Assembly (NCBI GenBank): GCA_036556695.1
Contig: DATBIY010000084.1
Coordinates: forward strand, 1-55,650
Reading direction: 5' to 3'
Source of the DNA: DASSCW01 sp036556695
GTDB lineage: Bacteria; Chloroflexota; Limnocylindria; QHBO01
DNA: 55,650 bases
Part shown: piece by piece, positions 42,470-51,298 of the stretch
Position numbering within the stretch: position 1 is the first letter of the stretch
Layout of the letters: every line of letters starts with the position of its first letter
Notes under the pieces: model-generated
What the model saw: the letters and a program-made list of their open reading frames with translations, nothing else
Database searches by the model: none
Told to the model about the DNA's origin: nothing
Made by a program: the position numbers and the translations under genes

Positions 42470-43022
42470 GCGCGCCCGCCGCGAGATCCTGGAGCACTTC
42501 CGCTTCCGGCAGGAGCTGGGGCCCAGCTCCAGCGCGCATCTCGAGCACCTCGTGGGCTGCGCGGATTGCCGCGAGGAAGTGGGCATCGATCGCGCGCTGG
42601 TGGAGCAGCTGCGCCGGGCGCTTCAGGAGCGGGTCGAGGGCCACGCCCCGTCGGCTGCCGCCTGGGACCAGGTGCGGCAGCGGACCATCGACCGTCCGTC
42701 GCGGCCGTTGGGCGCGCGGGTGCTGCAGTGGGGCCGCCTCTTCCCGGCGGCCATCGCCGGCGTGCTGATGTTCGCCATCGCCACCGTTTCGCAGGAGGGC
42801 CTGTCGCAGGGCAGCCAGTCGCCGCAGCCGGCCGGCCAGGTGCAGCAGCTCGACACTGCCGCCGCCGTGGACGACACGCCCGACTGGGAACCGCCGTGGT
42901 GGATGAAGTATCGGACCCGACCGCCGGTGCCGACCATCGCCGGCGGCCCCATGGCGGCACAGCTGCCCGACATGCTCGGCACGAGCGCGGATATGCCGCC
43001 GGTTTCCGGGCGGCTGCAGTAG
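42459..43022 (+). CDS. Zinc-binding anti-sigma factor, single membrane span
   Basis: A 187-residue protein with the anti-sigma zinc motif His-x3-Cys-x2-Cys in HLEHLVGCADCREEV at about 26-40, a linker, one membrane helix at about 97-113 (FPAAIAGVLMFAIATVS), and an outer Pro- and Gln-rich tail of about 75 residues with DWEPPWWMKYRTRPP. It should hold the upstream sigma factor at the membrane until a signal releases it. Its GTG lies 11 bases inside the sigma gene, so the pair is coupled. Confidence 0.88.
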   Translation: MSCRRARREILEHFRFRQELGPSSSAHLEHLVGCADCREEVGIDRALVEQLRRALQERVEGHAPSAAAWDQVRQRTIDRPSRPLGARVLQWGRLFPAAIAGVLMFAIATVSQEGLSQGSQSPQPAGQVQQLDTAAAVDDTPDWEPPWWMKYRTRPPVPTIAGGPMAAQLPDMLGTSADMPPVSGRLQ

Positions 43023-43371
43023 ATATGAGCCGCTGCGGTTGAACTTGGCGGAGCCTGTAGCGGTAGGTATTGCATGCCACGGTCCGCGCGGCGGGTTGTC
43101 GGTGTGTGCTTGACGCACACTCGCGGCGCGGGCAAAGATTGGCGGAATTCATCGGCGGTGGCCTCCCGGTGCCATGCACCGCTGCGCCCGTTGGGGCGCT
43201 TCGCACCGTGCAGCCCGGCGTAGACCACGCTTGAGAAGCTAGGAGGAAGAGGAGGTCGGCCCGCAGAGACCACGCCAGACTGCCGTGAGGCTTGACGCTC
43301 ATGGCCGTCCGATGGACCGCCCGCGCGAGGGTGGAGTGAAACCATCGACGCCCATCTCGAAAGGACAAGGA
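43023..43371 (+). other. 349-base leader and control region of the first peptide importer
   Basis: No gene is seen here. The region holds a near copy of the 16-base repeat (43079-43093), a promoter with an inverted repeat over its -35 (43104-43139), a purine-rich GGAGGAAGAGGAGG stretch at about 43240, and a good AAAGGACAAGGA ribosome binding site before the ATG at 43372. A transcript from the promoter would have a leader of about 225 bases; no known riboswitch class was recognised. Confidence 0.5.
43104..43139 (+). promoter_or_regulatory. Candidate promoter with operator-like inverted repeat
   Basis: GTGTGC-TTGAC-GCACAC (43104-43120) is a perfect inverted repeat whose centre contains the -35 TTGACG (43110-43115). 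An 18-base spacer leads to AAAGAT (43134-43139). A repressor bound to the repeat would block the -35. Confidence 0.45.
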
Positions 43372-45030
43372 ATGTATCTGAGAAAGTTTTCGGTGGCCGC
43401 CGTCGCCCTCGGGCTCGTGCTCGCCGCCTGCACCCCTGGTGCGAGCCAGACGGCCAGCACCTCCGGGGCGGCATCGGCGTCGCAGCCCGAAGAGGTCGAG
43501 CAGGTTCTCCACCTGAACATGTCCCAGGAGCCGCAGTTCCTGGACCCGCAGCAGGCGACGGACAGCATCTCCATCCAGGTGCTGCGCTCCATCAGCCACC
43601 CGCTCGTGTACTACAACGAGGGGCTTGAGCTGGTTCCCGGCCTGGCTGACAGCTGGGAGGTCTCGCCCGACGGCCAGACCATCACCTTCCACCTTGGCGC
43701 GCACAAGTACAGCGACGGCAGCGACATCGTTGCCGACGACTTCGTGACCGGCTTCCGGCGACTGGGCGACCCGCGAGTGGCATCGGGCTACTCGTACGTC
43801 CTCGACCCGGTGGTTGGCTTCGCTGACCTGCAGGGCGCCGACCCCGACAGCGACGAGGCTGTCGAGGCCGCTCTCGAGAACTTCGGCGTCGAGGCTCCGG
43901 ACCCGCAGACCTTCGTGGTCCACCTGGCCCGCCCGGCGGCCTACTTCGCCTACATCGCCGCGCTGTGGCTGACCGCCCCGGTGCGCGACGACTTCGTCTT
44001 CACCGAGGCCGAGGGATACGTCAGCTCGGGCCCGATGATGATGGAGGAGTGGAACCACCAGTCGAACATCGTCCTCGTTCCGAATCCGAACTGGAACGGC
44101 GATGAGGTCGCCATCGACCGCATCGAGCTGGCGATGATCAACGACCCGGCTGCCAGCCTGGCGGCGTACGACAACGACGAGCTGGATGTCACGGGTGTTC
44201 CGAGCGCCGACGTGGCGCGCATCCGCGACGACCCGCAGTACGCCGATCAGATCCTCGAGGGAGACCGGCTGGCGGTCTCGTACTACGGCTTCGACCTGAA
44301 GAACCCGGACGGTCCGTTCACGAACAGCGTCCTCCTGCGCAAGGCCTTCAACGAGGCGCTTGACAAGGAGGTCCTGGTCCAGACGGTGTTCGGTGGCGTC
44401 GGAACGGTGGCTCACAGCCTGGTTCCGCCCGGCATGCCGGGTCACCAGGAGGACGAGTTCATCCCGTTCGACACCGATCAGGCCAAGGCCGACTTCGACC
44501 AGGCCCTCAACGACCTGGGGATCACCGCCGACGACCTGCAGCTGCAGCTTGGCTACAACGTGGCCGGCAGCAACGAGGACCAGGCGGTCTTCTTCCAGGA
44601 GCAGTGGCGCTCGACGTTCGGCATCGAGGTTGAGCTGGTTGCGACCGAGGACTTCGGCTCGTACCTGGACATCCTCAATGACGATCCGTACGACATCTTC
44701 CGGCTGGGTTGGGGCGCGGACTACCCGCACCCGAACAACTTCCTGACCGACCTGATCTCGTGCACGAGCACCAACAACAACATGGGGTACTGCAACGAGG
44801 AAGTGGATCAGCTCCTGGAGCAGGCGGCGGCAGAGCCGACGCTCGAGACCCAGGTGCCGCTCTACAACCAGGCGCAGGAGATGGTCATGGCCGATGCCCC
44901 GATCATCCCGCAGCTCTTCAGCCAGGCCTTCACCTTGGTGAAGCCGTGGGTGCAGGGCTTCACCCCGACCGCTCAGGACAGCAACTCGGGTGAGCTCTTC
45001 TACTACAAGACGAGCATCGCCGCGCACTGA
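43372..45030 (+). CDS. oppA: Peptide ABC importer, solute-binding lipoprotein (OppA type)
   Basis: A 552-residue family 5 binding protein. The lipobox LVLAAC ends in Cys20, followed by a Ser/Ala-rich linker (SQTASTSGAASASQPEE). Typical stretches are LNMSQEPQFLDPQQATDS, LVPGLADSWEVSPDGQTITFHL, LRKAFNEALDKEVL and FRLGWGADYPHPNNFLTDLI, the last common in oligopeptide-binding OppA. It would capture peptides outside the membrane. ATG 43372 is chosen for its AAGGACAAGGA; an earlier frame start at 43285 lacks a signal peptide. Confidence 0.92.
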   Translation: MYLRKFSVAAVALGLVLAACTPGASQTASTSGAASASQPEEVEQVLHLNMSQEPQFLDPQQATDSISIQVLRSISHPLVYYNEGLELVPGLADSWEVSPDGQTITFHLGAHKYSDGSDIVADDFVTGFRRLGDPRVASGYSYVLDPVVGFADLQGADPDSDEAVEAALENFGVEAPDPQTFVVHLARPAAYFAYIAALWLTAPVRDDFVFTEAEGYVSSGPMMMEEWNHQSNIVLVPNPNWNGDEVAIDRIELAMINDPAASLAAYDNDELDVTGVPSADVARIRDDPQYADQILEGDRLAVSYYGFDLKNPDGPFTNSVLLRKAFNEALDKEVLVQTVFGGVGTVAHSLVPPGMPGHQEDEFIPFDTDQAKADFDQALNDLGITADDLQLQLGYNVAGSNEDQAVFFQEQWRSTFGIEVELVATEDFGSYLDILNDDPYDIFRLGWGADYPHPNNFLTDLISCTSTNNNMGYCNEEVDQLLEQAAAEPTLETQVPLYNQAQEMVMADAPIIPQLFSQAFTLVKPWVQGFTPTAQDSNSGELFYYKTSIAAH

Positions 45031-45044
45031 GCACGGTTAGCTGG

Positions 45045-45105
45045 CGTCGAGGCGGGCCGTCCGCGGCCCGCCCGACGACCGCGAGATCCGAGGCACTGTC
45101 CTCGG
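45045..45105 (+). terminator. Two hairpins after oppA
   Basis: Hairpin one pairs CGTCG and GGCGGGCC with GGCCCGCC and CGACG (45045-45077) around a six-base loop. Hairpin two is CCGAGG-CACTGT-CCTCGG (45088-45105). Neither has a U-tract. Placed between binding protein and permease genes, they likely protect the oppA mRNA end or attenuate the rest of the operon. Confidence 0.55.
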
Positions 45106-45153
45106 GCCTCGCGGCCGTCGTTGGACGGGGCCATTCGAAGAGGAGAACCAGCC

Positions 45154-46080
45154 GTGGTCGGCTACATCATCCGCAGAGTGCTGTGGATCGTGCCGGTGCT
45201 GTTCGTGGTATCGGTCATCACCTTCTCGCTGATGAAGGCCGCGCCCGGCGGTCCGTGGTCGAACGGAAAGCCGCTGTCCCAACGCGCCATCGCGCAGCTC
45301 GACCACAAGTACGGCCTGGACAAGCCGGTCATCGACCAGTACCTGACCTGGGCCGGCAACATGCTGCGTGGCGACATGGGTCCCTCGTATCGCTACCCGA
45401 CGCGCTCCGTCAACGACATCGTCGCGGATGGGGTCGGCACCACCGTGCACCTGGGCGTGATGGCCTTCCTCCTGTCGGTGCTGGTGGGCATCCCGCTCGG
45501 CGTGGTGGCGGCCCTCAGGCACAACGGCATCCCCGACTACATCGCCACCTTCGTGAGCGTGCTGGGCATCGCCACGCCCAGCTTCGTGATCAGCATCTTC
45601 CTGCTCGTCTTCTTCAGCGCGGGCCTGCACTGGTTCCCGACCCACGGCTGGCGCGGCTGGGAGCGGCCGGAGGCGATGGTGCTGCCCACCATTGCGCTGG
45701 CTCTCTTCCCGATCGCGCAGATCGCGCGCTACACCCGGGCCAGCATGCTCGAGGTGACGCGCAAGGACTACGTGCGCACCGCGCATTCCAAGGGCCTCAA
45801 GGAGCGGAGCGTGGTGCTGGTGCACATGATCCGCAACGCGCTCATCCCGGTGGTGACCATCCTGGGCCCGCTGCTGGCGTTCCTGATCACCGGCAGCTTC
45901 ATCATCGAGACCATCTTCAGCGTGCCGGGCATCGGCCGCTTCTACGTCCAGAGCATCGGTCAGCGCGACTACGGCGTGATCATGGCCATGACCATGATGT
46001 TCGCCGTGGTGATCGCCGTCCTCAACCTCGTGGTCGACGTGCTGTACGCGTACATCGACCCGAGGATCCACTACAGCTAG
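45154..46080 (+). CDS. oppB: Peptide ABC importer, permease (OppB type)
   Basis: A 308-residue permease with six membrane segments. It starts YIIRRVLWIVPVLFVVSVITF, as usual for OppB/DppB, and holds the EAA loop EVTRKDYVRTAHSKGLKERS and GSFIIETIFSVPGIGRFYVQSI. The GTG at 45154 is chosen because GAGGAGA lies eight bases upstream and it begins the family sequence; the upstream TTG at 45121 lies before that site. Confidence 0.93.
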   Translation: MVGYIIRRVLWIVPVLFVVSVITFSLMKAAPGGPWSNGKPLSQRAIAQLDHKYGLDKPVIDQYLTWAGNMLRGDMGPSYRYPTRSVNDIVADGVGTTVHLGVMAFLLSVLVGIPLGVVAALRHNGIPDYIATFVSVLGIATPSFVISIFLLVFFSAGLHWFPTHGWRGWERPEAMVLPTIALALFPIAQIARYTRASMLEVTRKDYVRTAHSKGLKERSVVLVHMIRNALIPVVTILGPLLAFLITGSFIIETIFSVPGIGRFYVQSIGQRDYGVIMAMTMMFAVVIAVLNLVVDVLYAYIDPRIHYS

Positions 46081-46093
46081 GAGGCGCCGGACC

Positions 46094-47038
46094 ATGGCAA
46101 ACACAACTGCCGTCCTCGATCGCGGCAAGGTCGCGACCCGGCGCAGCACCAGCCTTTGGGGCGACGCCTGGCGCCGCCTGATCCGCAACCGCCTGGCCGT
46201 GGTGGGCGGCGTGGTGGTGCTGACCTTCATGCTGCTGGCACTGCTTGGGCCGATCGTCGCGCCGTTCCCATATCAGCAGCAGAACCTGACGGAGCTGGCC
46301 GCCAACGACCATCGGCCCATCTCGCCGTTCACTGCGCCGTTCTGGCTCGGAACCGACCACCTCGGACGTGACCTGCTGAGCCGCATCCTCGACGGGGCGC
46401 AGATCAGTATGACCGTGGCCCTGGTGGTGCAGGCCGTGGTGCTGATCATCGGCCTGCCGGTCGGCGCCGCCGCTGCCTGGTACGGCGGTCGGGTGGACAC
46501 CATCCTGATGCGCATGACGGACGTGGTCTACGCGTTCCCGGACCTGCTATTCATCATTCTGCTGAACGTGACCCTGCGTGAGACGTGGTTCGGTCACGCG
46601 ATGGATGGGCTGTTGCTCGTTTTCGTGGCGATCGGCATCGTGGCCTGGGTGGGCATGGCCCGCCTGGTGCGCGGCCAGCTGTTGAGCCTCAAGGAGACCG
46701 AGTTCGTGGAGGCCGCGCGTGCCATCGGCGTGAGTGACTTCAAAATCGTGACCCGCCACCTGCTGCCGAACGCGCTGGGCCCCATGATCGTGGCCGTAAC
46801 GCTCGGCATCCCGGGGGCAATCCTGGCCGAGGCGACCCTGGCCTTCATTGGCATCGGCGCCCATGCACCGCGCGCCAGCTGGGGCAAACTGGTGGCCGAT
46901 GGGCAGCAGTTCATGGTCAGCGCGCCACACCTGGTGCTCATTCCCGCGATCTTCGTGGCACTTGCCCTGCTGAGCTTCACCTTCCTGGGTGACGGCCTGC
47001 GGGACGCACTCGACCCGAAGCTCAAGGGAAAGCAATAG
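46094..47038 (+). CDS. oppC: Peptide ABC importer, permease (OppC type)
   Basis: A 314-residue permease with six membrane segments. WRRLIRNRLAVVGGVVVLTFMLLALLGPIVAP and FWLGTDHLGRDLLSRILDG are OppC/DppC N-terminal hallmarks; the EAA loop is ETEFVEAARAIGVSDFKIVTRHLLPNA. AGGAGGC precedes the ATG. The stop directly abuts the next GTG. Confidence 0.94.
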   Translation: MANTTAVLDRGKVATRRSTSLWGDAWRRLIRNRLAVVGGVVVLTFMLLALLGPIVAPFPYQQQNLTELAANDHRPISPFTAPFWLGTDHLGRDLLSRILDGAQISMTVALVVQAVVLIIGLPVGAAAAWYGGRVDTILMRMTDVVYAFPDLLFIILLNVTLRETWFGHAMDGLLLVFVAIGIVAWVGMARLVRGQLLSLKETEFVEAARAIGVSDFKIVTRHLLPNALGPMIVAVTLGIPGAILAEATLAFIGIGAHAPRASWGKLVADGQQFMVSAPHLVLIPAIFVALALLSFTFLGDGLRDALDPKLKGKQ

Positions 47039-48160
47039 GTGACCGTCACCGACGACCGAGACCGGGCGCCGGGCAGCCCGGAAGTCGAGAACCTGCCCGA
47101 AGACATCACCATCGAGACCGAGGAGGGCCGCCGCCTGGCGGCCCAGCTCGCCGATGACAAGGACCGCCATGCGCGCAAGCTGCTGGAGGTCCGCAACCTG
47201 TCGACCCAGTTCTTCACCCGCGACGGCGTGGTGCATGCCGTGGACGACGTCAGCTTCGAGCTGGATTACGGCGAAACGCTCGGGCTGGTGGGGGAATCCG
47301 GCTGCGGCAAGAGCGTCACCGCGCTGTCGCTGACGCGGCTGGTGGCCAATCCGCCGGGCCGCATCGTGGCAGGCGAGATCATCCTCGACGGCATCGACGT
47401 CCTGAAGCTGACGTCCGAGGAGATGCGCCTATTGCGAGGCAAGAAGATCGGCTTCATCTTCCAGGACCCGATGACCAGCCTGAACCCGACGCTGACCATC
47501 GGCTTCCAGATCGCCGAGTCGGCGCGCCAGCACCTCAAGCTGTCGCGCAAGGCGGCCGATGACCGGGCCGCCGAGCTGCTGAGCAAGGTCGGCATCCCGC
47601 GCGCCCGCGACCGGATGGGCGACTACCCGCACCAGTTCTCTGGCGGCATGCGACAGCGCGTGATGATCGCCATCGCCCTGGCCTGCGACCCGATGCTGCT
47701 CCTGGCCGACGAGCCGACCACTGCGCTCGATGTGACGATCCAGGCCCAGATCCTGGAGCTCATCCGCTCGCTGTCGGAGGAGTTCGGCACGGCGGTGATC
47801 CTCATCACCCACGATCTGGGCATCGCCGCCGGCATGTGCAACCGCATCAACGTGATGTATGCCGGCCGCATCGTCGAGACCGGGTTGGTCGACGACATCT
47901 TCGAGAACCCGCGGATGCCCTACTCCTGGGGACTGCTGAACTCGCTCCCGCGCCTCGACGAACAGAAGAACGCGCGGCTGCGGACGATCGAGGGGCTGCC
48001 GCCGGACCTCATCAACCCCGGTCCGGAGTGCCGCTTCTCACCGCGCTGCCCATACGTCCGCGACATCTGCCGCCAGCAGGAGCCCGACCTGCTGCCGCGC
48101 GAAGAGAAGGGCCACCTGGCCCGCTGCCATGGCACCGAGCCTGGAGGGTGGATCCAGTGA
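47039..48160 (+). CDS. oppD: Peptide ABC importer, ATP-binding protein (OppD type)
   Basis: A 373-residue ATPase: Walker A GESGCGKS, Q-loop FQDPMTSLNP, signature FSGGMRQR, Walker B LLLADEPTTALD, H-loop ITHD, and the oligopeptide C-terminal domain with CRFSPRCPYVRDICRQQEPDLL whose cysteines may hold an iron-sulfur cluster. The first 40 residues are an acidic extension (EDITIETEEGRRLAAQLADD) that many OppD proteins lack. Confidence 0.94.
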   Translation: MTVTDDRDRAPGSPEVENLPEDITIETEEGRRLAAQLADDKDRHARKLLEVRNLSTQFFTRDGVVHAVDDVSFELDYGETLGLVGESGCGKSVTALSLTRLVANPPGRIVAGEIILDGIDVLKLTSEEMRLLRGKKIGFIFQDPMTSLNPTLTIGFQIAESARQHLKLSRKAADDRAAELLSKVGIPRARDRMGDYPHQFSGGMRQRVMIAIALACDPMLLLADEPTTALDVTIQAQILELIRSLSEEFGTAVILITHDLGIAAGMCNRINVMYAGRIVETGLVDDIFENPRMPYSWGLLNSLPRLDEQKNARLRTIEGLPPDLINPGPECRFSPRCPYVRDICRQQEPDLLPREEKGHLARCHGTEPGGWIQ

Positions 48161-49383
48161 CCAACGGCGAGACCATGCCCGCCGCGGAGGCCGAGCGGCA
48201 GGCGACGGTGGCTGAGGGCCATCCGCTGATCGAGGTCCAGAACCTCAAGGTCTACTTCCCGATCATCAGCGGCCTCTTCCAGCGCACCACCGGTCACGTC
48301 CGCGCGGTCGACGACGTCACCTTCGAGATCCGCAAGGGCGAGACGCTGGGCCTGGTGGGGGAGTCGGGCTGCGGCAAGAGCACCACCGGCCGGGCGCTGA
48401 TCCGGCTGCGCGATGCCACCGAGGGCTCGGTCAAGTTCGACGGCGTGGACCTCACCACCGTCAACAAGTCGCAGCTGCGCCGCATGCGGCGCCGGATGCA
48501 GATCATCTTCCAGGACCCGTACTCGTCGCTGAATCCGCGGATGACCGTGGGCTCGATCATCTCGGAGCCGATCGACACGCACCGGTTGGCAACCGGCAAG
48601 GCCAAGGAGGAGCGGGTCCGCGAGCTGCTGCGCCTGGTGGGCCTCAACCCGAACTACACGAACCGCTACCCGCACGAGTTCTCGGGCGGGCAGCGCCAGC
48701 GCATCGGCGTCGCACGGTCGCTGGCCGTCGAGCCGGAGTTCATCGTCTGCGACGAGCCGATCAGCGCGCTGGACGTCTCGATCCAGGCCCAGGTGCTCAA
48801 CCTGCTCGTCGAGCTGCGCGAGCAGTTCGGGCTGACCTACCTTTTCATCGCCCACGACCTTTCGGTGGTGCGCCACATCAGCGACCGGGTCGGGGTCATG
48901 TATCTCGGCAAGGTCGTCGAGCTGGGACCGCCTTCGGCGATTTACGAGACGCCGGCGCATCCCTACACCCGCGCGCTGCTCTCGGCGATCCCGATTCCCG
49001 ACCCGAAGGCGGAGCGGCGACGCAAGCGGGTCATCCTCACCGGCGACGTGCCGTCACCGGCCAACCCGCCGTCCGGTTGCCGGTTCCACACGCGCTGCTG
49101 GCTGTACGAGCGGCTCGGCCGCCCGGAGAACTGCCGCACCGATGATCCGGAGCTGCGGCTGGTGGGCGACGATCACCGGGCAGCCTGCCACTACGCCGAG
49201 GACGCACTGAAGAGCGACGTCGGCGTGTCACACCTCTCCGGTGAGCAGCGGCGGATGCGCGTCCCCGAGGTCGTGCCGCCGCCAGCCGGCGAGGCGGTGT
49301 CGGCCGCGGCCGCGGCGACCCCCGCTGCCGCCGGGGGGGAAGCGAGTTCCAACCATGGCGATGGGGACACGACTCCCGGTTGA
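48157..49383 (+). CDS. oppF: Peptide ABC importer, ATP-binding protein (OppF type)
   Basis: A 408-residue ATPase: LKVYFPIISGLFQRTTGHVRAVDDV typical of OppF, Walker A GESGCGKST, Q-loop FQDPYSSLNPRM, signature FSGGQRQR, Walker B FIVCDEPISALD, and CRFHTRCWLYERLGRPENC. The last 70 residues are an Ala- and Pro-rich tail (PPPAGEAVSAAAAATPAAAGG) beyond the usual end. GTG 48157 overlaps the oppD stop; the longer upstream frame is a shadow of oppD. Confidence 0.94.
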   Translation: MTNGETMPAAEAERQATVAEGHPLIEVQNLKVYFPIISGLFQRTTGHVRAVDDVTFEIRKGETLGLVGESGCGKSTTGRALIRLRDATEGSVKFDGVDLTTVNKSQLRRMRRRMQIIFQDPYSSLNPRMTVGSIISEPIDTHRLATGKAKEERVRELLRLVGLNPNYTNRYPHEFSGGQRQRIGVARSLAVEPEFIVCDEPISALDVSIQAQVLNLLVELREQFGLTYLFIAHDLSVVRHISDRVGVMYLGKVVELGPPSAIYETPAHPYTRALLSAIPIPDPKAERRRKRVILTGDVPSPANPPSGCRFHTRCWLYERLGRPENCRTDDPELRLVGDDHRAACHYAEDALKSDVGVSHLSGEQRRMRVPEVVPPPAGEAVSAAAAATPAAAGGEASSNHGDGDTTPG

Positions 49384-49482
49384 ACCGGCGCGGCCAACCG
49401 GGGCTAGAGGCTGGTAAGGTGCGCAACACATTTTCAGCGCCGGTGCGCCGATCCGGCGTCTCAGGGTAGCGGAGGATTCCGA
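49384..49482 (+). promoter_or_regulatory. Leader of the second peptide importer operon
   Basis: A 99-base gap with TAAGGT (49415-49420) as a possible -10, predicted start near 49427, and a strong GCGGAGGA site before the ATG at 49483. No terminator of the first operon is visible, so read-through is possible. Confidence 0.4.
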
Positions 49483-51210
49483 ATGAATCACCGGTGGAGA
49501 TACTTCAGCATCGCGGCTGCGTTGATGCTGGTACTGGCCGCCTGCACGGGGACGCAGACGAGCTCCAGCGCGAGTGCCAGCGCCAGCGCGAGCGGCGGAG
49601 GCGGGGAGCCGACCGACGGCGGCACCCTGGTGTTCGGCGGCGCGCGGCTGTCCGACAGCCTTGACCCGGCGCTGACCAGCGACGGCGAGTCCTTCCGCAT
49701 CCTGCGGCAGGTGTACGAGACGCTGGTCGACCTCGCCCCGGGCAGCACCAACGAGCTGGTCGGTGGTTTGGCGGAGACCTGGGAGGGCGAGCCGGACGGC
49801 ACGGTCTACACCTTCCACCTCCGTGCCGGTGTCAAGTTCCAGGACGGGACCGACCTGAATGCGGATGCGGTCGTGGCCAATTTCGAGCGCATGGCCAACT
49901 TCTCCGAGGAGTTCCAGGCCAGCGCGTACTACTACGGCCAGGTCATCGGCTTTGGTGACGACAGTGTCATCGAGAGCGTCGAGGCGACCGACGACATGAC
50001 GGTGGTCTTCACCCTGAAGCAGCCGAACCCGACGTTCCTGTACGGACTGGTGCTGCCGTGCTTCGGCATCGTCAGCCCGGCCGTCCTGGAGTCGACGAAC
50101 GCCGACGACTTCGAGAACACCACGCTGACCACGGATCCGGTCCCCGGCGGCACCGGCCCCTTCATCCTGGAGTCCTACACGCCGGACGACAACGCGACCC
50201 TGGTCCGCAACGACGACTACTGGGGTGAGAAGGCCCATCTGGATCGGCTGATCATCCAGCCCATCGCTGACCCGGCTGCTCGCCTGCAGGCGCTGCAGGG
50301 CGGGAGCATCCAGGGCTTCGACCTGGTCAACCCGTCTGACTACGGGGCCGTCACGGACGGTGGCTTCCAGCTGGTCGAGCGCCTCTCGTTCAACACCCTG
50401 TACCTGGGCCTCAACCCCTCGGCGCGGGAGAACGCCGCGGCGGCCGAGCGCACCTACGATCCGCCGTACGAGGGCGAGTCGCCGCTCAAGGATCTCCGGG
50501 TCCGGCAGGCCATCGAGAAGGCCATCGACAAGCAGGCGCTGATCCCGGCCTTCTATGGTGATCGGGGCAGCGTGGCCACCACGTTCCTGCCGGAGACCAG
50601 CCAGTGGGCCGAGTCCATGGCCGGGGCCTTCACCCCGAACGAGTTCGATCCGGACGGGGCGCGCCAGCTTCTGTCCGATGCCGGCTTCGACGAGTCCAAT
50701 CCGGCAACCATCCACTTCTGGTACCCGACCGAGGTCACCAGGCCCTACATGCCGGATCCGGCCGGCCTGCACCAGGCGATCACCCAGATGCTGGAGGACG
50801 TCGGCTTCGTGGTGGTGCCGCACAGCGACATCTGGGACGATCCCGGATACCTGTTCGACGGCCAGAACGGGATGTACGACCTGCACTTCCTGGGCTGGAC
50901 CGGTGACTGGGACGACCCGGGCAACTGGTACGGCATCCACTTCGCCTACGACGGCGACGATCCCGCAGTCCAGTTCGGCTGCGCGGTCGACGGCCTGAAG
51001 GATGCCCTGGACACCGCGAGCGGCGAGGCGGAGACCACCGCACGTGGCGAAGCGTGGGCGCAGGTCGCCAAGCTCATCCACGATAACGTCTGCTTCGTGA
51101 CGCTGGTTCACGGCGACACGGCGCTTGCGTTCGCGCAGAACGTGCATGGCTACGAGGCCAATCCGACCGGCTCCGAGAGCTTCGCAACGGTGTTCATGGA
51201 CGCCGAGTAG
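49483..51210 (+). CDS. Peptide/solute ABC importer, binding lipoprotein (DppA-like)
   Basis: A 575-residue family 5 binding protein. The lipobox LVLAAC ends in Cys21, followed by a low-complexity SASASASASGGGG linker. Typical stretches are GGTLVFGGARLSDSLDPALTSD, LVGGLAETWEGEPDGTVYTFHL, FKDGT-like FQDGTDLNADAVVANFERM, GTGPFILESYTPDDNATLVRN and FLGWTGDWDDPGNWYGIHF. It is clearly distinct from the first binding protein, so the two importers probably take up different ligands; dipeptides are a guess. Confidence 0.92.
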   Translation: MNHRWRYFSIAAALMLVLAACTGTQTSSSASASASASGGGGEPTDGGTLVFGGARLSDSLDPALTSDGESFRILRQVYETLVDLAPGSTNELVGGLAETWEGEPDGTVYTFHLRAGVKFQDGTDLNADAVVANFERMANFSEEFQASAYYYGQVIGFGDDSVIESVEATDDMTVVFTLKQPNPTFLYGLVLPCFGIVSPAVLESTNADDFENTTLTTDPVPGGTGPFILESYTPDDNATLVRNDDYWGEKAHLDRLIIQPIADPAARLQALQGGSIQGFDLVNPSDYGAVTDGGFQLVERLSFNTLYLGLNPSARENAAAAERTYDPPYEGESPLKDLRVRQAIEKAIDKQALIPAFYGDRGSVATTFLPETSQWAESMAGAFTPNEFDPDGARQLLSDAGFDESNPATIHFWYPTEVTRPYMPDPAGLHQAITQMLEDVGFVVVPHSDIWDDPGYLFDGQNGMYDLHFLGWTGDWDDPGNWYGIHFAYDGDDPAVQFGCAVDGLKDALDTASGEAETTARGEAWAQVAKLIHDNVCFVTLVHGDTALAFAQNVHGYEANPTGSESFATVFMDAE

Positions 51211-51236
51211 GCTCCCGGTTGACACAGGCATAGACT

Positions 51237-51269
51237 CGGAGGGCCCTGGCCGCAGGCCGGGGCCCTCCG
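51237..51269 (+). terminator. Strong hairpin between the second binding-protein and permease genes
   Basis: CGGAGGGCCCTGGCC (51237-51251), loop GCA, GGCCGGGGCCCTCCG (51255-51269) form an unbroken 15-base-pair stem with one T-G wobble. There is no U-tract. It likely stabilises the binding protein mRNA or reduces read-through into the permease genes. Confidence 0.65.
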
Positions 51270-51298
51270 CGCATCCTCCCCATTGAACCGGAGGACAT

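Noticed and set aside
42382..45027. 881-residue minus-strand ORF opposite the anti-sigma and oppA genes
   Set aside because: Shadow frame over genes with clear families; no start signal on that strand.
51219..51236. Perfect TTGACA with TAGACT as a promoter after the second binding protein gene
   Set aside because: The two hexamers are only six bases apart, and no other -10 lies at 16-18 bases.
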